Assembly (NCBI RefSeq): GCF_028128615.1
Contig: NZ_AMDP01000022.1
Coordinates: forward strand, 124,001 to 188,000
Direction of reading: 5' to 3'
Length of the DNA: 64,000 nucleotides
DNA from: Enterococcus sp. 5H
GTDB taxonomy: Bacteria; Bacillota; Bacilli; Lactobacillales; Enterococcaceae
Shown: positions 8,401 through 17,757 of the stretch, one piece after another
Layout: every line of letters starts with the position of its first letter
Position numbering within the stretch: the first letter of the stretch is position 1
Program-made: the position numbers and the translations under genes
Notes under the pieces: model-generated
The model's database searches: none
The model's input: the letters and a program-made list of their open reading frames with translations, nothing else
What the model was told of the DNA's origin: nothing

Positions 8401-9126
8401 ATGATAAATTTAACTGAAATAACAGAAAAAATGATACCAAATCAAAAAATAAACTATGATCGAGTATTACAAAAAGTAATTGCAGAATGGGAAAAATCCG
8501 ATGTACGCCCGACTGTTTTACTTCATAGCTGTTGTGCGCCGTGTAGTACGTATACATTGGAATACTTGACTAAATTTGCAGATGTGACAATTTATTTTGC
8601 TAATTCTAATATTCATCCTCGAGCAGAGTATCAGCGTCGAGAGCTGGTTCAAAAAGAATTTGTTGAAGCGTTTAATGAGCGGACTAGCAATAGTGTTCAG
8701 TTTTTAGCTGCTTCTTATGAACCGAATAAATTCATTCAAATGGTGCAGGAAAAAGCGTTGACAGAAGAACCAGAAGGGGGCAAACGCTGCTCTGCTTGTT
8801 TTCAAATGCGTTTGGATATTGTTGCCGAAAAAGCGCAGGAATTATGTTATGATTATTTTGGTAGTGCGTTAACGCTATCACCGAAGAAAAATAGTCAGTT
8901 AATTAATAAAATAGGTATTGATATTCAAAAATTTTATGCGACAAATTATTTACCTAGTGATTTCAAGAAAAATAATGGCTATAAACGTTCGATTGAGTTG
9001 TGCAAAGAGTATGATGTTTATCGTCAATGTTATTGTGGCTGTCTGTTTGCAGCAACAAAACAAAGGATTGATTTAAAAGCAATTAACATAGATGCCAAAG
9101 CTTTTTTAGCAGAGAAAAAAGAATAA
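8401..9126 (+). CDS. queH: Epoxyqueuosine reductase QueH
   Basis: 241 residues, with TGGAGG before the ATG. The paired cysteine motif HSCCAPC near residue 45, a second CSAC motif near residue 128 (GGKRCSACFQMRLD), and a late CYCGC are the DUF208/QueH signature. QueH is the non-orthologous replacement of QueG and reduces epoxyqueuosine to queuosine in the anticodon of tRNAs, the last step of the pathway. The tRNA-guanine transglycosylase that inserts the precursor is also in the window (27026-28171). It stands alone between terminators. The 282-bp region upstream shows no clear promoter. Confidence 0.93.
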   Translation: MINLTEITEKMIPNQKINYDRVLQKVIAEWEKSDVRPTVLLHSCCAPCSTYTLEYLTKFADVTIYFANSNIHPRAEYQRRELVQKEFVEAFNERTSNSVQFLAASYEPNKFIQMVQEKALTEEPEGGKRCSACFQMRLDIVAEKAQELCYDYFGSALTLSPKKNSQLINKIGIDIQKFYATNYLPSDFKKNNGYKRSIELCKEYDVYRQCYCGCLFAATKQRIDLKAINIDAKAFLAEKKE

Positions 9127-9133
9127 TTTTTTA

Positions 9134-9172
9134 GATGATGACTTCTTTGGAATGAGGTCGTTGTCTTTTTTA
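9134..9172 (+). terminator. Terminator after queH
   Basis: GATGATGACTTC / GAGGTCGTTGTC, twelve pairs with several G-T wobbles, then six T. Confidence 0.65.
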
Positions 9173-9193
9173 TATAGTTTAAATCTATAAACT

Positions 9194-9222
9194 TTGATAG
9201 AAAATAAGTGTTATTCTATATT
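9194..9222 (+). promoter_or_regulatory. Promoter of metE-metF
   Basis: TTGATA (9194-9199), 17-bp spacer, TATATT (9217-9222). The leader of about 40 bases is too short for a T-box or SAM riboswitch, so methionine control, if any, must act through a protein. Confidence 0.6.
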
Positions 9223-9271
9223 TCTTTCTCGTGGTAAAGTAGTTGAAATACCTTTTTGAAGGAGGAAATGT

Positions 9272-11536
9272 ATGAAAACATCAATTATCGGGTTCCCAAG
9301 AGTGGGAGAAGTTAGAGAGCTTAAATTTGCAACAGAGAAATATTTTAGAAAAGAAATTTCAGCGGATGAGCTGGAAAAAATAGGCCAAGAGTTACGAAAA
9401 AAACATTGGCAGCTTTTAGTTAATCAGGGAATTGATTTTATTCCAAGTGGTGATTTTTCTTATTTTGATACAACATTAGATACAGCAGTTTTATTGAATA
9501 TAGTACCTAAAAAATACCAGGAGCTAAATTTGTCGCCCTTGGAAACGTATTTTGCATTAGCTAGAGGGTATCAAGGTGAGGCTGGAGATGTGACAGCGTT
9601 AGCAATGAAAAAATGGTTTAATACCAATTATCATTATATGGTTCCAGAACTTGATGATGAAACTCAAATTAAGCTGGTTGGAGAGCAATTATTTACAACT
9701 TTTAACGAAGCAAAAGCAAATGGAATAACTACACGACCAACGATTCTAGGACCTTTTACGCTATTAAAATTGGCAAGTTATCATGGTTCAAAAAAAGCCA
9801 AAGATTTTTATGAGGAAGCAATTGCTGCTTATGTTGAAATTTTTGAACGATTGAACCTTGAGAGCGGTGAATGGCTTCAGATTGATGAACCAGCATTAGT
9901 TTTGGATATTACTTCAGAGGAAGTACAACAATTTAAGGAGTTATATACAAAATTATTAGCTAAAAAGGGAAAGTTAAAAGTACTGGTACAAACTTATTTC
10001 GGAGACGTTCGAGATGTGTATCAAGACTTAATTAATCTTCCTTTTGATGGAATTGGTTTGGATTTTGTGGAAGGACGCAAGACGCTGGAATTGCTTGAAG
10101 AACATGGATTTCCTAAAGATAAATTATTGTTTGCCGGAATAGTTAATGGGAAAAATATTTGGAAAAATAATTATGAAGATACTATAGCTTTACTTGGAAA
10201 AATTCAGTTATTTGGCAAGGTAGTCTTAAATACATCTTGTTCATTGCTACATGTTCCGTACACTATTTCAAGCGAAACAAGTTTAAATAAAGAAGTATTG
10301 AAATATTTTGCTTTTGCAGTTGAAAAATTAACAGAATTAACAGATTTGAAAAATATTATTATGAATAAAGGTGAACATCAGGAAAGTCTGGAGCAGAATA
10401 TAGCATTATTTAAACAAGAACGCTTTTCTAAAAATCCACAAGTAGCTAAAAAAATTGAATCATTGACTGAGAATGATTTTATACGAGTCCCTGTTTTAGC
10501 GAAACGAGCTGAAATTCAAAAAGAACAATTAAAGTTACCTATTTTACCGACAACTACAATTGGTTCCTTCCCGCAGACAAAAGAAGTGAAACAAAATCGT
10601 GCGAAATTTAAAAAAGGTGAAATTTCTGAAGCTGAATATACAGTATTTAATCAAAAGAAAATAGCTGAATGTGTTGAGTTTCAAGAAAAAATTGATTTAG
10701 ATGTCTTAGTTCATGGAGAATTTGAACGTAATGATATGGTAGAGTATTTTGGCGAAAGTTTGGAAGGCTATCTATTTACAGAAAAGGCTTGGGTTCAGTC
10801 TTATGGTACCCGCTGTGTAAAACCGCCAATCGTCTGGGGAGATGTGTCACGCTCAAAACCAATTACGGTCTTTTATTCTAAATATGCGCAAACACTAACG
10901 GATAAACCAATGAAAGGAATGTTAACAGGACCAGTAACTATTTTGAATTGGTCATTTCCACGAGAAGATATAAGTTTGAAAGAAGCGACATTGCAATTGG
11001 CATTAGCGATTCAAGAAGAAGTTTTGGATTTAGAAGCAAATGGAATTAAAATTATTCAAATTGATGAAGCGGCGCTGCGTGAAAAGTTGCCTTTACGCCA
11101 AACGGACTGGCATTCTGAATATTTAGATTGGGCAATTCCAGCTTTTCGATTAGTTCATAGTAAGGTTCAGCCTGAGACCCAAATTCATACGCATATGTGC
11201 TATAGCGAATTTTCTGATATCATTCAAGATATTGACAATATGGATGCAGATGTTATTTCGTTTGAAGCTTCTCGTTCCAATTTGGATATTTTAAATGCAT
11301 TGAAGGCGATTGATTTCCAAACACAAGTTGGACCAGGCGTATACGATATTCACTCACCTCGCGTTCCTTTGGTTACAGAAATAGAGACCACAATCCATAA
11401 TATTTTAAGTAAGTTACCAATTGAAAAAATCTGGATAAACCCTGACTGCGGCTTAAAAACTAGAGGCATATTTGAAACAGAAGCTAGTTTAGAGAACCTT
11501 GTATTAGCTGCTAAAAAGGTACGTGGAGGGGTGTAA
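9272..11536 (+). CDS. metE: Cobalamin-independent methionine synthase MetE
   Basis: 754 residues, the usual length of the duplicated MetE fold; AAGGAGGAAATGT precedes the ATG. The N-terminal half starts [17 protein letters not shown] and the catalytic half starts near residue 430 with [14 protein letters not shown]. Zinc ligands appear as HTHMCYSEF and in [11 protein letters not shown]. It moves the methyl group of 5-methyl-tetrahydropteroyl-glutamate onto homocysteine to make methionine in the cytoplasm. The stop is immediately followed by the ATG of metF, and the metF Shine-Dalgarno lies in the last codons, so the two are translationally linked. Confidence 0.97.
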   Translation: MKTSIIGFPRVGEVRELKFATEKYFRKEISADELEKIGQELRKKHWQLLVNQGIDFIPSGDFSYFDTTLDTAVLLNIVPKKYQELNLSPLETYFALARGYQGEAGDVTALAMKKWFNTNYHYMVPELDDETQIKLVGEQLFTTFNEAKANGITTRPTILGPFTLLKLASYHGSKKAKDFYEEAIAAYVEIFERLNLESGEWLQIDEPALVLDITSEEVQQFKELYTKLLAKKGKLKVLVQTYFGDVRDVYQDLINLPFDGIGLDFVEGRKTLELLEEHGFPKDKLLFAGIVNGKNIWKNNYEDTIALLGKIQLFGKVVLNTSCSLLHVPYTISSETSLNKEVLKYFAFAVEKLTELTDLKNIIMNKGEHQESLEQNIALFKQERFSKNPQVAKKIESLTENDFIRVPVLAKRAEIQKEQLKLPILPTTTIGSFPQTKEVKQNRAKFKKGEISEAEYTVFNQKKIAECVEFQEKIDLDVLVHGEFERNDMVEYFGESLEGYLFTEKAWVQSYGTRCVKPPIVWGDVSRSKPITVFYSKYAQTLTDKPMKGMLTGPVTILNWSFPREDISLKEATLQLALAIQEEVLDLEANGIKIIQIDEAALREKLPLRQTDWHSEYLDWAIPAFRLVHSKVQPETQIHTHMCYSEFSDIIQDIDNMDADVISFEASRSNLDILNALKAIDFQTQVGPGVYDIHSPRVPLVTEIETTIHNILSKLPIEKIWINPDCGLKTRGIFETEASLENLVLAAKKVRGGV

Positions 11537-12400
11537 ATGAGAACAGATAGCTTGTTTAAAGAAAAAACTGTTTTTTCTTATGAAATATTTCCTCCGAAAC
11601 GGACTGCACCGATTGAGACGATTTATCATACTTTGGAGCGATTAAAAGGTCAGCAGCCAGACTTTATCAGTGTAACATTGGGAGCAGGAGGAACAGGTGA
11701 TAATTTGAGTACCGCGGATATTGCTCAAAAAATTCAAGAAGAGCAGTTTCTACCAAGTGTTGCGCATTTACCAGCTGTGAATTTTTCAAAAGAGGAGATA
11801 TGTACGATTTTACAAGAATTAAAGCAGAAAAAAGTAGAAAATATTTTAGCTCTTAGAGGTGATATTCTTACTGATAAAGAGCCCAAGAAAGATTTTTTAT
11901 ATGCGAATGATCTAGTTGCTTTTATTCATGAACAAGGAGAATTTAATATTATTGGGGCTTGTTATCCAGAAACGCATGGAGATGCTGTGAATTCTGTTGT
12001 TGATATTAAAAATTTAAAACGAAAAGTTGATGCTGGGACAAATCAGTTAATTACACAGTTGTTTTTCGATAATAATTACTTTTATACATTCAAAGAAAAA
12101 TGTGATATCGTTGATATTCGTGTTCCAATTCAAGCGGGAATTATGCCTGTTGTTAACAAAAAACAGATTGAACGGATTGTTAAAATGTCAAATGTTAATT
12201 TACCGTCAAAATTTCTGAAAATGATGGAACGATATGAACATAATCCTGAAGCAATTCGTGATGCCGGAATCGCCTATGCAATTAACCAAATTGTTGATTT
12301 AGTGGCTCAAGGAGTGTCGGGAATTCACTTGTATACAATGAATAATCCTTATGTAGCACAAAAAATAAGAGAAGCAACTAGAAGTTTATTTGAGGCATAA
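11537..12400 (+). CDS. metF: Methylenetetrahydrofolate reductase MetF
   Basis: 287 residues. N-terminal SYEIFPPKR, SVTLGAGG, LALRGD and the later QLFFDN are typical of the MTHFR TIM barrel with bound FAD. It reduces 5,10-methylene-THF to 5-methyl-THF, the methyl donor used by MetE, whose gene abuts it with no gap. Translation is probably coupled: GGAGGGG sits at the end of metE. A strong terminator follows at 12418. Confidence 0.96.
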   Translation: MRTDSLFKEKTVFSYEIFPPKRTAPIETIYHTLERLKGQQPDFISVTLGAGGTGDNLSTADIAQKIQEEQFLPSVAHLPAVNFSKEEICTILQELKQKKVENILALRGDILTDKEPKKDFLYANDLVAFIHEQGEFNIIGACYPETHGDAVNSVVDIKNLKRKVDAGTNQLITQLFFDNNYFYTFKEKCDIVDIRVPIQAGIMPVVNKKQIERIVKMSNVNLPSKFLKMMERYEHNPEAIRDAGIAYAINQIVDLVAQGVSGIHLYTMNNPYVAQKIREATRSLFEA

Positions 12401-12417
12401 ATATTTATAAAATGGAA

Positions 12418-12470
12418 AAAACCGTACGACTTGATTGGTTTAAATCAAGAATTTGTACGGTTTATTTTTG
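12418..12470 (+). terminator. Terminator after metF
   Basis: AAACCGTAC / GTACGGTTT outer stem with a further TTGATT / AATCAA inner stem, followed by a T-rich run. Confidence 0.8.
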
Positions 12471-12828
12471 TTTTTAGAATAAAAAGTAGTTTGTTAATAG
12501 TTTTAAACTGGATATTTCTATGTTTTTAACAATTATAAAATAACTTAAAGAGTGTTTTTTTGTTTTTTAAAAATAACAATATATTTGAAAGGAGTTTTGT
12601 TTTTATAAATTTGTATAAATCTATTTTTGTGATGTTCTATTTCTATTTTTTGTAATTTGTTTTTGTAACTATCGGATTTAAACTCATTTTCATTGATTTA
12701 ACAGTATTTTTAAATGTGGGTCAAAAATGGAGTGGAAAAGAAACATAATTTTCTTAGTAAGATTAAATACATATTAGGGTGTTTGAAAATATTTAAGGTT
12801 ATAAAAAATAAAAATTATTAAAAATATA
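12471..12828. other. AT-rich non-coding stretch before the sipW operon
   Basis: Very AT-rich with many T runs. No reading frame with a Shine-Dalgarno, no clear hairpin and no riboswitch motif was seen on either strand. Such a long AT-rich upstream region may bind regulators of the surface operon; this is inference. Confidence 0.4.
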
Positions 12829-12857
12829 TTGACATAAAAAATAACAAGTAGTAAAGT
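12829..12857 (+). promoter_or_regulatory. Promoter of the sipW operon
   Basis: Perfect -35 TTGACA (12829-12834), 17-bp spacer, TAAAGT (12852-12857). Predicted start near 12864 gives a leader of about 135 bases before sipW. Confidence 0.7.
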
Positions 12858-13000
12858 TTTTTGTGTAGGATGAAAAAAAATATTTATGGTATTTAGGTCT
12901 TTGTTTATTTTTGTTTTTAGTAGTTTCTTAAATGAAGTAAGTTGTGATAAAGACTTCTTCTGAAAAAAATTATCAAAACCTCCAAGAAAGGAAACCGAAT

Positions 13001-13864
13001 ATGTCAAAAAAAGAGACTGTTCGTTATAGTAATCGTTCTAGAGATGAAAGAGGCAGACGAAGATCTGCAGATCAGCGTACCCATGATCGTTCAGAAAATA
13101 GAAGATTGTATTCAAATGAAAGATACGAACAGCGTGGATTAAAATCTAAGAAAAATTCAACAGCACGTCCTCTTTCGAACGGAGTATACGAACGTCGGCG
13201 TCGCCCAATTCAGCGAAAAAGAATGAGAGATAGCTATGAGAGAAATCGGGAAATTGTAGTTCAAAAAAATGCTGGGTCGCTGCTTTTTTCTTTTTTAGCA
13301 AATTTTATTTTTTACGGGATTACTTTGGGGATAATTATGATGGCAGTTATGTTTTCGTTTAGTTCTAAATCAACAGCTTCAATTTTTGGTTATCGGTTTT
13401 ATACTGTGCTAACTAATTCTATGGTTCCACAAAAAGGTGGGCCAGACGGTGGATTTTACGCAGGAGATATTGTAATTGTTAAATTAACTGATGGAAATAA
13501 GGTTAAGAAAGATGATATCGTAACTTTCTCTGTAGGAGATGGTTCTCGCTATTTGACGCATAGAATGATCGAACGAAGAGATGAGCTGAATGGAGAAAAA
13601 GGTGATTTTATTGTCACAAAAGGTGATGCTAATAAAAGTAAGGATCCGCCGATACCCGCCAATCGCGTGTTAGGGAAAGTAGTATTTGCAGTGCCTAATG
13701 TGGGTGACATTTTGGAATTCATTCGAAAACAGTTTTGGGCGTGCTTAGTAAGTGTACTTTCTTTGTATGGATTTATTTTAGTTATTAAAGCCTATTTGAT
13801 TTCGCCGAATGAAGAACAAAATATTTGCAGAAGAAATACTAGCTATCGAACATATGAAAGATGA
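13001..13864 (+). CDS. sipW: SipW-type signal peptidase I
   Basis: 287 residues from ATG 13001, preceded by GAAAGGAAA; the frame can be read from 12944 but nothing supports that start. Residues 1-88 are a strongly basic Arg/Lys/Ser-rich cytoplasmic region, unusual for the family. A membrane segment follows at about 95-122, then the catalytic block LTNSMVP (Ser140), YLTHR (His187 in place of the bacterial Lys, as in ER-type peptidases) and GDANKSKDPP (Asp209, Asp215), and a second membrane segment near residues 247-267. SipW enzymes cut the signal peptides of TasA/BsaA-type matrix proteins; three such substrates follow. First gene of the operon. Confidence 0.9.
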   Translation: MSKKETVRYSNRSRDERGRRRSADQRTHDRSENRRLYSNERYEQRGLKSKKNSTARPLSNGVYERRRRPIQRKRMRDSYERNREIVVQKNAGSLLFSFLANFIFYGITLGIIMMAVMFSFSSKSTASIFGYRFYTVLTNSMVPQKGGPDGGFYAGDIVIVKLTDGNKVKKDDIVTFSVGDGSRYLTHRMIERRDELNGEKGDFIVTKGDANKSKDPPIPANRVLGKVVFAVPNVGDILEFIRKQFWACLVSVLSLYGFILVIKAYLISPNEEQNICRRNTSYRTYER

Positions 13865-13925
13865 TATTACCACTTATTTTTTATAAGTGAGAATATATAT
13901 TAAAAATTTTAGGAGGATTACAAAA

Positions 13926-15173
13926 ATGAAGAAGAACAAAAAGAAAAAGTTAGCAGCAGCTGCACTTTTGGCTGTGTTAACAATTGGAGCGGGAACATTT
14001 GCTTGGATTAACTCTCAAGATCAAAGAATTAACCGAGTGAAATCGGCAGCAATCAAAGATGGTAGTGTAAGTGTGGAGGAAAATTGGAATCCTAAACCAA
14101 TTATCCCTGGTACAGAAGCAACAAAAGAAGTAGCTGTTACAAACTCGGGTAATACTCCTGTCTTTGTCCGTGTTTCTTATGAAGAAGTGTTGAAGCATCT
14201 AACTGAAAAAGGTGCAGTAACAAATCGGGCTTCAGGTTGGGTAGCAAATGCAACATCAACTCTATCTGATGATGTACCAGTTGAATATGATGGTGAAAAA
14301 TATATTGATGCACAAAGTGGCTATACTGATGTAACTAGTAAAGTCAAAGACGGATCAGGTGCTGGAATGCCAGCTGGTGTAAAAGTTTATGCTAAAGGTT
14401 CTGTGACTAAGGATCCTGTAACAGGCGCTGAAACTACTGATTTCAATTTTGCTGCATTTTTTGAATACGAAACTGGTAAATATCAAGCAATGACTTCAGA
14501 AGTTAATATTGCAAGTGGTAACTCAATTGGAACAAACGTACAAGATTGGAATCTTGTGATGAATAAAGCTGAATATTCAGTTTACAAAGGCGGATATAGT
14601 AATAATGTAGCTAACTGGGCATCGTCGTCTTTAGAAGGCGCCTCAGCTGAAGCAACAGCTGCTAAAGCCTCTTTGTTAGGAAGTGCCGGTAAAAAATATG
14701 CTGTAGATTATGATTATACTGCAAAAACATTAGGATTATCAGCAATTCCAGCAGCTACACCTGCAACAGGAGCGGATCAAATCCCGTTAGCTGATACAGA
14801 GAAAAAAGGTGTTCAAACGGATAAAGCTGCTTTAGGCGTTAACGGAATCAATATAGAATATGGAACAGACATGGTAACGACTGCAGCTCTTACAAATGAT
14901 AAGTGGGTATACAATAAAGAAGATGGTTATTTCTACTTTACAAGTCCAGTTAAATCTGGGGCAACAACTCCTAATCTGTTGAAAAAATTAATATTCACTA
15001 ATTTAATTGGAACAGAGTATACAAATGCGACTTATGATTTAATTGTTAAAATGGAAGCAATTCAAGCGACAAAAGAAGCTTTAGTTGATTCTACTGGTTG
15101 GAACTTAAATGGAGCTGATGGCTCAGACACGAAAAAAATTACAACATATCTGGATGGACAATCAGCAAGCTAA
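13926..15173 (+). CDS. SipW-dependent matrix protein, BsaA/TasA-like
   Basis: 415 residues from ATG 13926, which follows AGGAGG. The N-terminus KKLAAAALLAVLTIGAGTFA then WIN is the SipW-type signal peptide (basic run, short hydrophobic core, TFAW). The next block, with PGTEATKEVAVTNSGNTPVFVRVSYEE split over residues 60-90, is the beta-rich domain shared with TasA, CalY and Clostridium BsaA. The remainder is Ala/Thr/Lys-rich and almost free of Cys. In relatives these proteins are exported and polymerise into fibres of the biofilm matrix. A short hairpin CACTTAT/ATAAGTG (13871-13889) precedes the gene and could adjust its level relative to sipW. Family assignment is good; fibre formation is inference. 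Confidence 0.85.
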   Translation: MKKNKKKKLAAAALLAVLTIGAGTFAWINSQDQRINRVKSAAIKDGSVSVEENWNPKPIIPGTEATKEVAVTNSGNTPVFVRVSYEEVLKHLTEKGAVTNRASGWVANATSTLSDDVPVEYDGEKYIDAQSGYTDVTSKVKDGSGAGMPAGVKVYAKGSVTKDPVTGAETTDFNFAAFFEYETGKYQAMTSEVNIASGNSIGTNVQDWNLVMNKAEYSVYKGGYSNNVANWASSSLEGASAEATAAKASLLGSAGKKYAVDYDYTAKTLGLSAIPAATPATGADQIPLADTEKKGVQTDKAALGVNGINIEYGTDMVTTAALTNDKWVYNKEDGYFYFTSPVKSGATTPNLLKKLIFTNLIGTEYTNATYDLIVKMEAIQATKEALVDSTGWNLNGADGSDTKKITTYLDGQSAS

Positions 15174-15213
15174 TTTAAGATTTAACAATAATTGAGGAAT
15201 GGAAGGGTGAAAA

Positions 15214-15951
15214 ATGATGCAGCAGCGATTGATGCGAAAGCGTCTGCTATTCATAATTTTAGGCAGTATATTAAGTGTTTTTATTACTTTTTCCAGTGGA
15301 GCGTTATTAGCTGTTGCTAGTCAAACCCTTCCTTCTGGGTTAGTCATTGGCGATGAAACAGGGGTATATGCTTCTTCCGAAGGCGAGTACTATGTTGATT
15401 TGCCAAATGTCTTGCCTGGAGAGATTTATGAAAAAACGATTACAATTCGAAGCTTAGATTTAAAAGAACCTTTTGAATTAGGACTTTTGGTTAGTCCGGT
15501 ATCGTCTAAAGGACTTATTGATTTTGACAAAAATATTCAGCTAACGTTGTCTCTAGATGAAAAGAAATTATATCAAGGTTCGTTGCTAGGGAATGGAGAG
15601 TTTGATTGGACAGTTCAACCATTAATAATTGGAACATGTGAATATGGAAAAGATCAAGTTTTAACAGCAAAATTTGAAGTATCTAAAGATTTAACTATTC
15701 AAGAATTTAAAGAAGAGAGTCAGTTAACATATCAATGGACATTTATTGCTACAAAAAATCAACCTGATTTGCCTCAAAAGACAGAAAATAGTTCAGTTTC
15801 TCCCGTTAAGCCAAAAGTAAAAGGCGTTTTCCCTAGGACGGGAGAAGAAATAAAAAATTTGATTTATAAAATCCTATCAGGGTTGTTATTAGTATTGATT
15901 GCTATTTTACTGTGGAAAAAAAGAAAAGAAGATCAAAGTGGCATTGGGTAG
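15214..15951 (+). CDS. Surface protein with FPRTG sorting-like motif
   Basis: 245 residues; GGAAGGGTG precedes the ATG. It carries an ordinary Sec-type N-terminal signal (RLLFIILGSILSVFITF) rather than the SipW type. An extracellular beta-rich domain begins near VDLPNVLPGEIYEKTITI. The C-terminus reads VFPRTGEE, a hydrophobic segment (SGLLLVLIAILLW) and KKRKE, the layout of a sortase substrate, but with Phe in place of the usual Leu of LPXTG. It lies between two SipW-type protein genes, so it is a candidate wall anchor or base for the matrix fibre. No sortase gene is in the window. Confidence 0.75.
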   Translation: MMQQRLMRKRLLFIILGSILSVFITFSSGALLAVASQTLPSGLVIGDETGVYASSEGEYYVDLPNVLPGEIYEKTITIRSLDLKEPFELGLLVSPVSSKGLIDFDKNIQLTLSLDEKKLYQGSLLGNGEFDWTVQPLIIGTCEYGKDQVLTAKFEVSKDLTIQEFKEESQLTYQWTFIATKNQPDLPQKTENSSVSPVKPKVKGVFPRTGEEIKNLIYKILSGLLLVLIAILLWKKRKEDQSGIG

Positions 15952-15966
15952 AGAAAGGGACAGATA

Positions 15967-16809
15967 ATGAATAAGAAAAAAAATATATTGAAAGTAATTA
16001 ACCAAAATAAAACCCTTCTAGCAATATTTTCCGTGGCGTTAAGTTTATTTTTAATTGTGGGTAGTACATACTCATGGATTACCTATAGTGATGAACAGAT
16101 TAATCAAAGCAAATCAAGTAGAAAAAAACTTTCAGCTGAAATTGAAGAAGTATTTACACCCAATCTGCAGTGGGTACCTGGAGCATCAACAGAGAAAAAG
16201 GTTCTAATAAGAAATAACGGTCAAATACCTGTAATTATTCGTGTTTCTGTCTATGAATTTCTTGCTCAATTTGAACTTGATATGTCTGATGGGGCTGGCA
16301 ATGGAAATTTAAAAATTGTACCGAATTCAAGTGGAACGGATATGACGATGAGTGATTCTGCTACTTGGAAAAAAGGTAATACATATAAACTTGCTTCTGG
16401 AAAATATTATAAAGCATCCGAAGTGTATAAAAGTGATAAGGAAAATCCAAAGACAGCCTATGTTTATAAAGGGAATCGAACAATTGAAGGACTTAAATAT
16501 TTGAAAATTAACTTTTTTGACTATTATATTTACAGTGATAGCAGGCAACCAGCAACAGGATTGGAAAATTATTGGTTTTACTCAGAAGGATACTTCTACT
16601 ACTCAGAAATATTAGAACCAGGGGATCGTACAAGGATATTAATTAGGAATGTTTCTTTGGATAAAAATTTGCCTAATAAATATAAAGGTTCTTTGTATCA
16701 GTTAGTTCCAGTTATGGATGCTCATGATATTACAAAGGCTCTGATGGAAGATTGGAAAATTTCTCCTGGGTCACATATAGAAGCGATGTATCGTGAAAAA
16801 GTTCATTAG
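15967..16809 (+). CDS. SipW-dependent exported protein (second)
   Basis: 280 residues; AAAGGGA lies before the ATG. Signal region LLAIFSVALSLFLIVGSTYS then WITYSDEQINQSKS closely parallels the SipW-type signals of its neighbours. The following stretch FTPNLQWVPGASTEKKV and IRNNGQIPVIIRVS is the same TasA/BsaA-like beta domain. Later it is rich in Tyr, Lys and Asp and ends without an anchor. It sits 15 bases after the FPRTG gene and 12 bases before the third substrate, so it is surely in the operon. Its role as a minor fibre subunit is inferred by analogy with TasA/TapA and BsaA/B/C. Confidence 0.8.
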   Translation: MNKKKNILKVINQNKTLLAIFSVALSLFLIVGSTYSWITYSDEQINQSKSSRKKLSAEIEEVFTPNLQWVPGASTEKKVLIRNNGQIPVIIRVSVYEFLAQFELDMSDGAGNGNLKIVPNSSGTDMTMSDSATWKKGNTYKLASGKYYKASEVYKSDKENPKTAYVYKGNRTIEGLKYLKINFFDYYIYSDSRQPATGLENYWFYSEGYFYYSEILEPGDRTRILIRNVSLDKNLPNKYKGSLYQLVPVMDAHDITKALMEDWKISPGSHIEAMYREKVH

Positions 16810-16821
16810 GAGATGATTAAA

Positions 16822-17442
16822 ATGATACAAAGAAATCAAAGTCGGTATCTTATGTGGGGCGTACCTGTAGTTATTGTGTGTCTGATTATTGGAAGCACAG
16901 CTGCTTATGCTGCCATGACTATGAGAGAAGAAAAAGTAAATTTATTTCAAATTGGAAATCTGCAAACGAAGATTGATGAGGTTTTTACAGAACCAACTAC
17001 AATTTTACCCAATAAACCTATAGAAAAAAAAGTGACTATTACGAATTCGGGAACGGTTAATCAGTTTGTACGTGTTATGCTGCATCCTGAAGTTCGGATA
17101 GAAAGCAAAGGGGCTACCCAATTACTACCTTCGAAAATTGGAAATGAAATACTTTTAGATTTAAATAGTGCTAACTGGAAATTAGGGGAAGATGGTTATT
17201 ACTACTACTTAAATGTTTTAAAGCCTGGAAAGTCCAATGCAACAGAAAATTTATTTACACAAGTTAAATTAAAAAGTGGATTGGGACAAGAGTACCAACA
17301 AGCTGTTTTTAGTCTATTAATAAAAGTGGAAGCTATCAATTGTGGAAAATATGCTTATCGTGATGCTTGGTGGCAAGGCACAGTACCTACTAGTGGAGCA
17401 TTGGGAATAATCGATCGACAATTAGTAGGAAAAACAATTTAG
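16822..17442 (+). CDS. SipW-dependent exported protein (third, short)
   Basis: 206 residues from ATG 16822; AGGAG ends 9 bases upstream, whereas the earlier ATG at 16813 abuts it. Hydrophobic signal VPVVIVCLIIGSTAAYAAMT is followed by LFQIGNLQTKIDEVFTEPTT and KKVTITNSGTVNQFVRV, again the TasA/BsaA-like fold. It is the smallest of the three substrates and the last gene before a repeat-containing gap. A minor or tip subunit is plausible but unproven. No LPXTG-like motif is present. Confidence 0.78.
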   Translation: MIQRNQSRYLMWGVPVVIVCLIIGSTAAYAAMTMREEKVNLFQIGNLQTKIDEVFTEPTTILPNKPIEKKVTITNSGTVNQFVRVMLHPEVRIESKGATQLLPSKIGNEILLDLNSANWKLGEDGYYYYLNVLKPGKSNATENLFTQVKLKSGLGQEYQQAVFSLLIKVEAINCGKYAYRDAWWQGTVPTSGALGIIDRQLVGKTI

Positions 17443-17757
17443 GTTAGGTAATTGGTTCTATATGCTAGGTTGCTCATTTTCTATTAAAGCTTGCGATATG
17501 GTTCTTTGAATTATAATCAAGCATTTAGTGACTGGATAAACTATAGAAGCAGAAGCAGTCTCATTTGGAAATAAGTTGAAATTCACAAAAATTTGAAGAG
17601 CACTGAGTAGGTACCAATCATCATGGATTCATAAGTTCAAGGTGATTCTTGGCAATTTTCGTGAATTCCTTGTTAGTTCTCGTTAGTTAACACGTCTGTT
17701 TAGGCCTATTTGAAAAAGAATCATTGATTTGGTGAGTATTGATGAGAAGGAGATAAG
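17443..17757. repeat. Gap with interrupted copy of an intergenic repeat
   Basis: Bases 17567-17602 and 17652-17682 match 22019-22083 almost exactly (GGAAATAAG, TGAAATTCAC, AAAAATTTGAAGAGCA, then ATTTTCGTGAAT). Here about 50 bp are inserted between the two halves, flanked by CA. No gene is seen. A TATAAT near 17512 could belong to a promoter for the lectin-like gene but its -35 is poor. Confidence 0.65.

Noticed and set aside
9172-9271. T-box or SAM riboswitch upstream of metE
   Set aside because: The leader is only about 40 bases after the promoter and holds no T-box sequence or riboswitch core.
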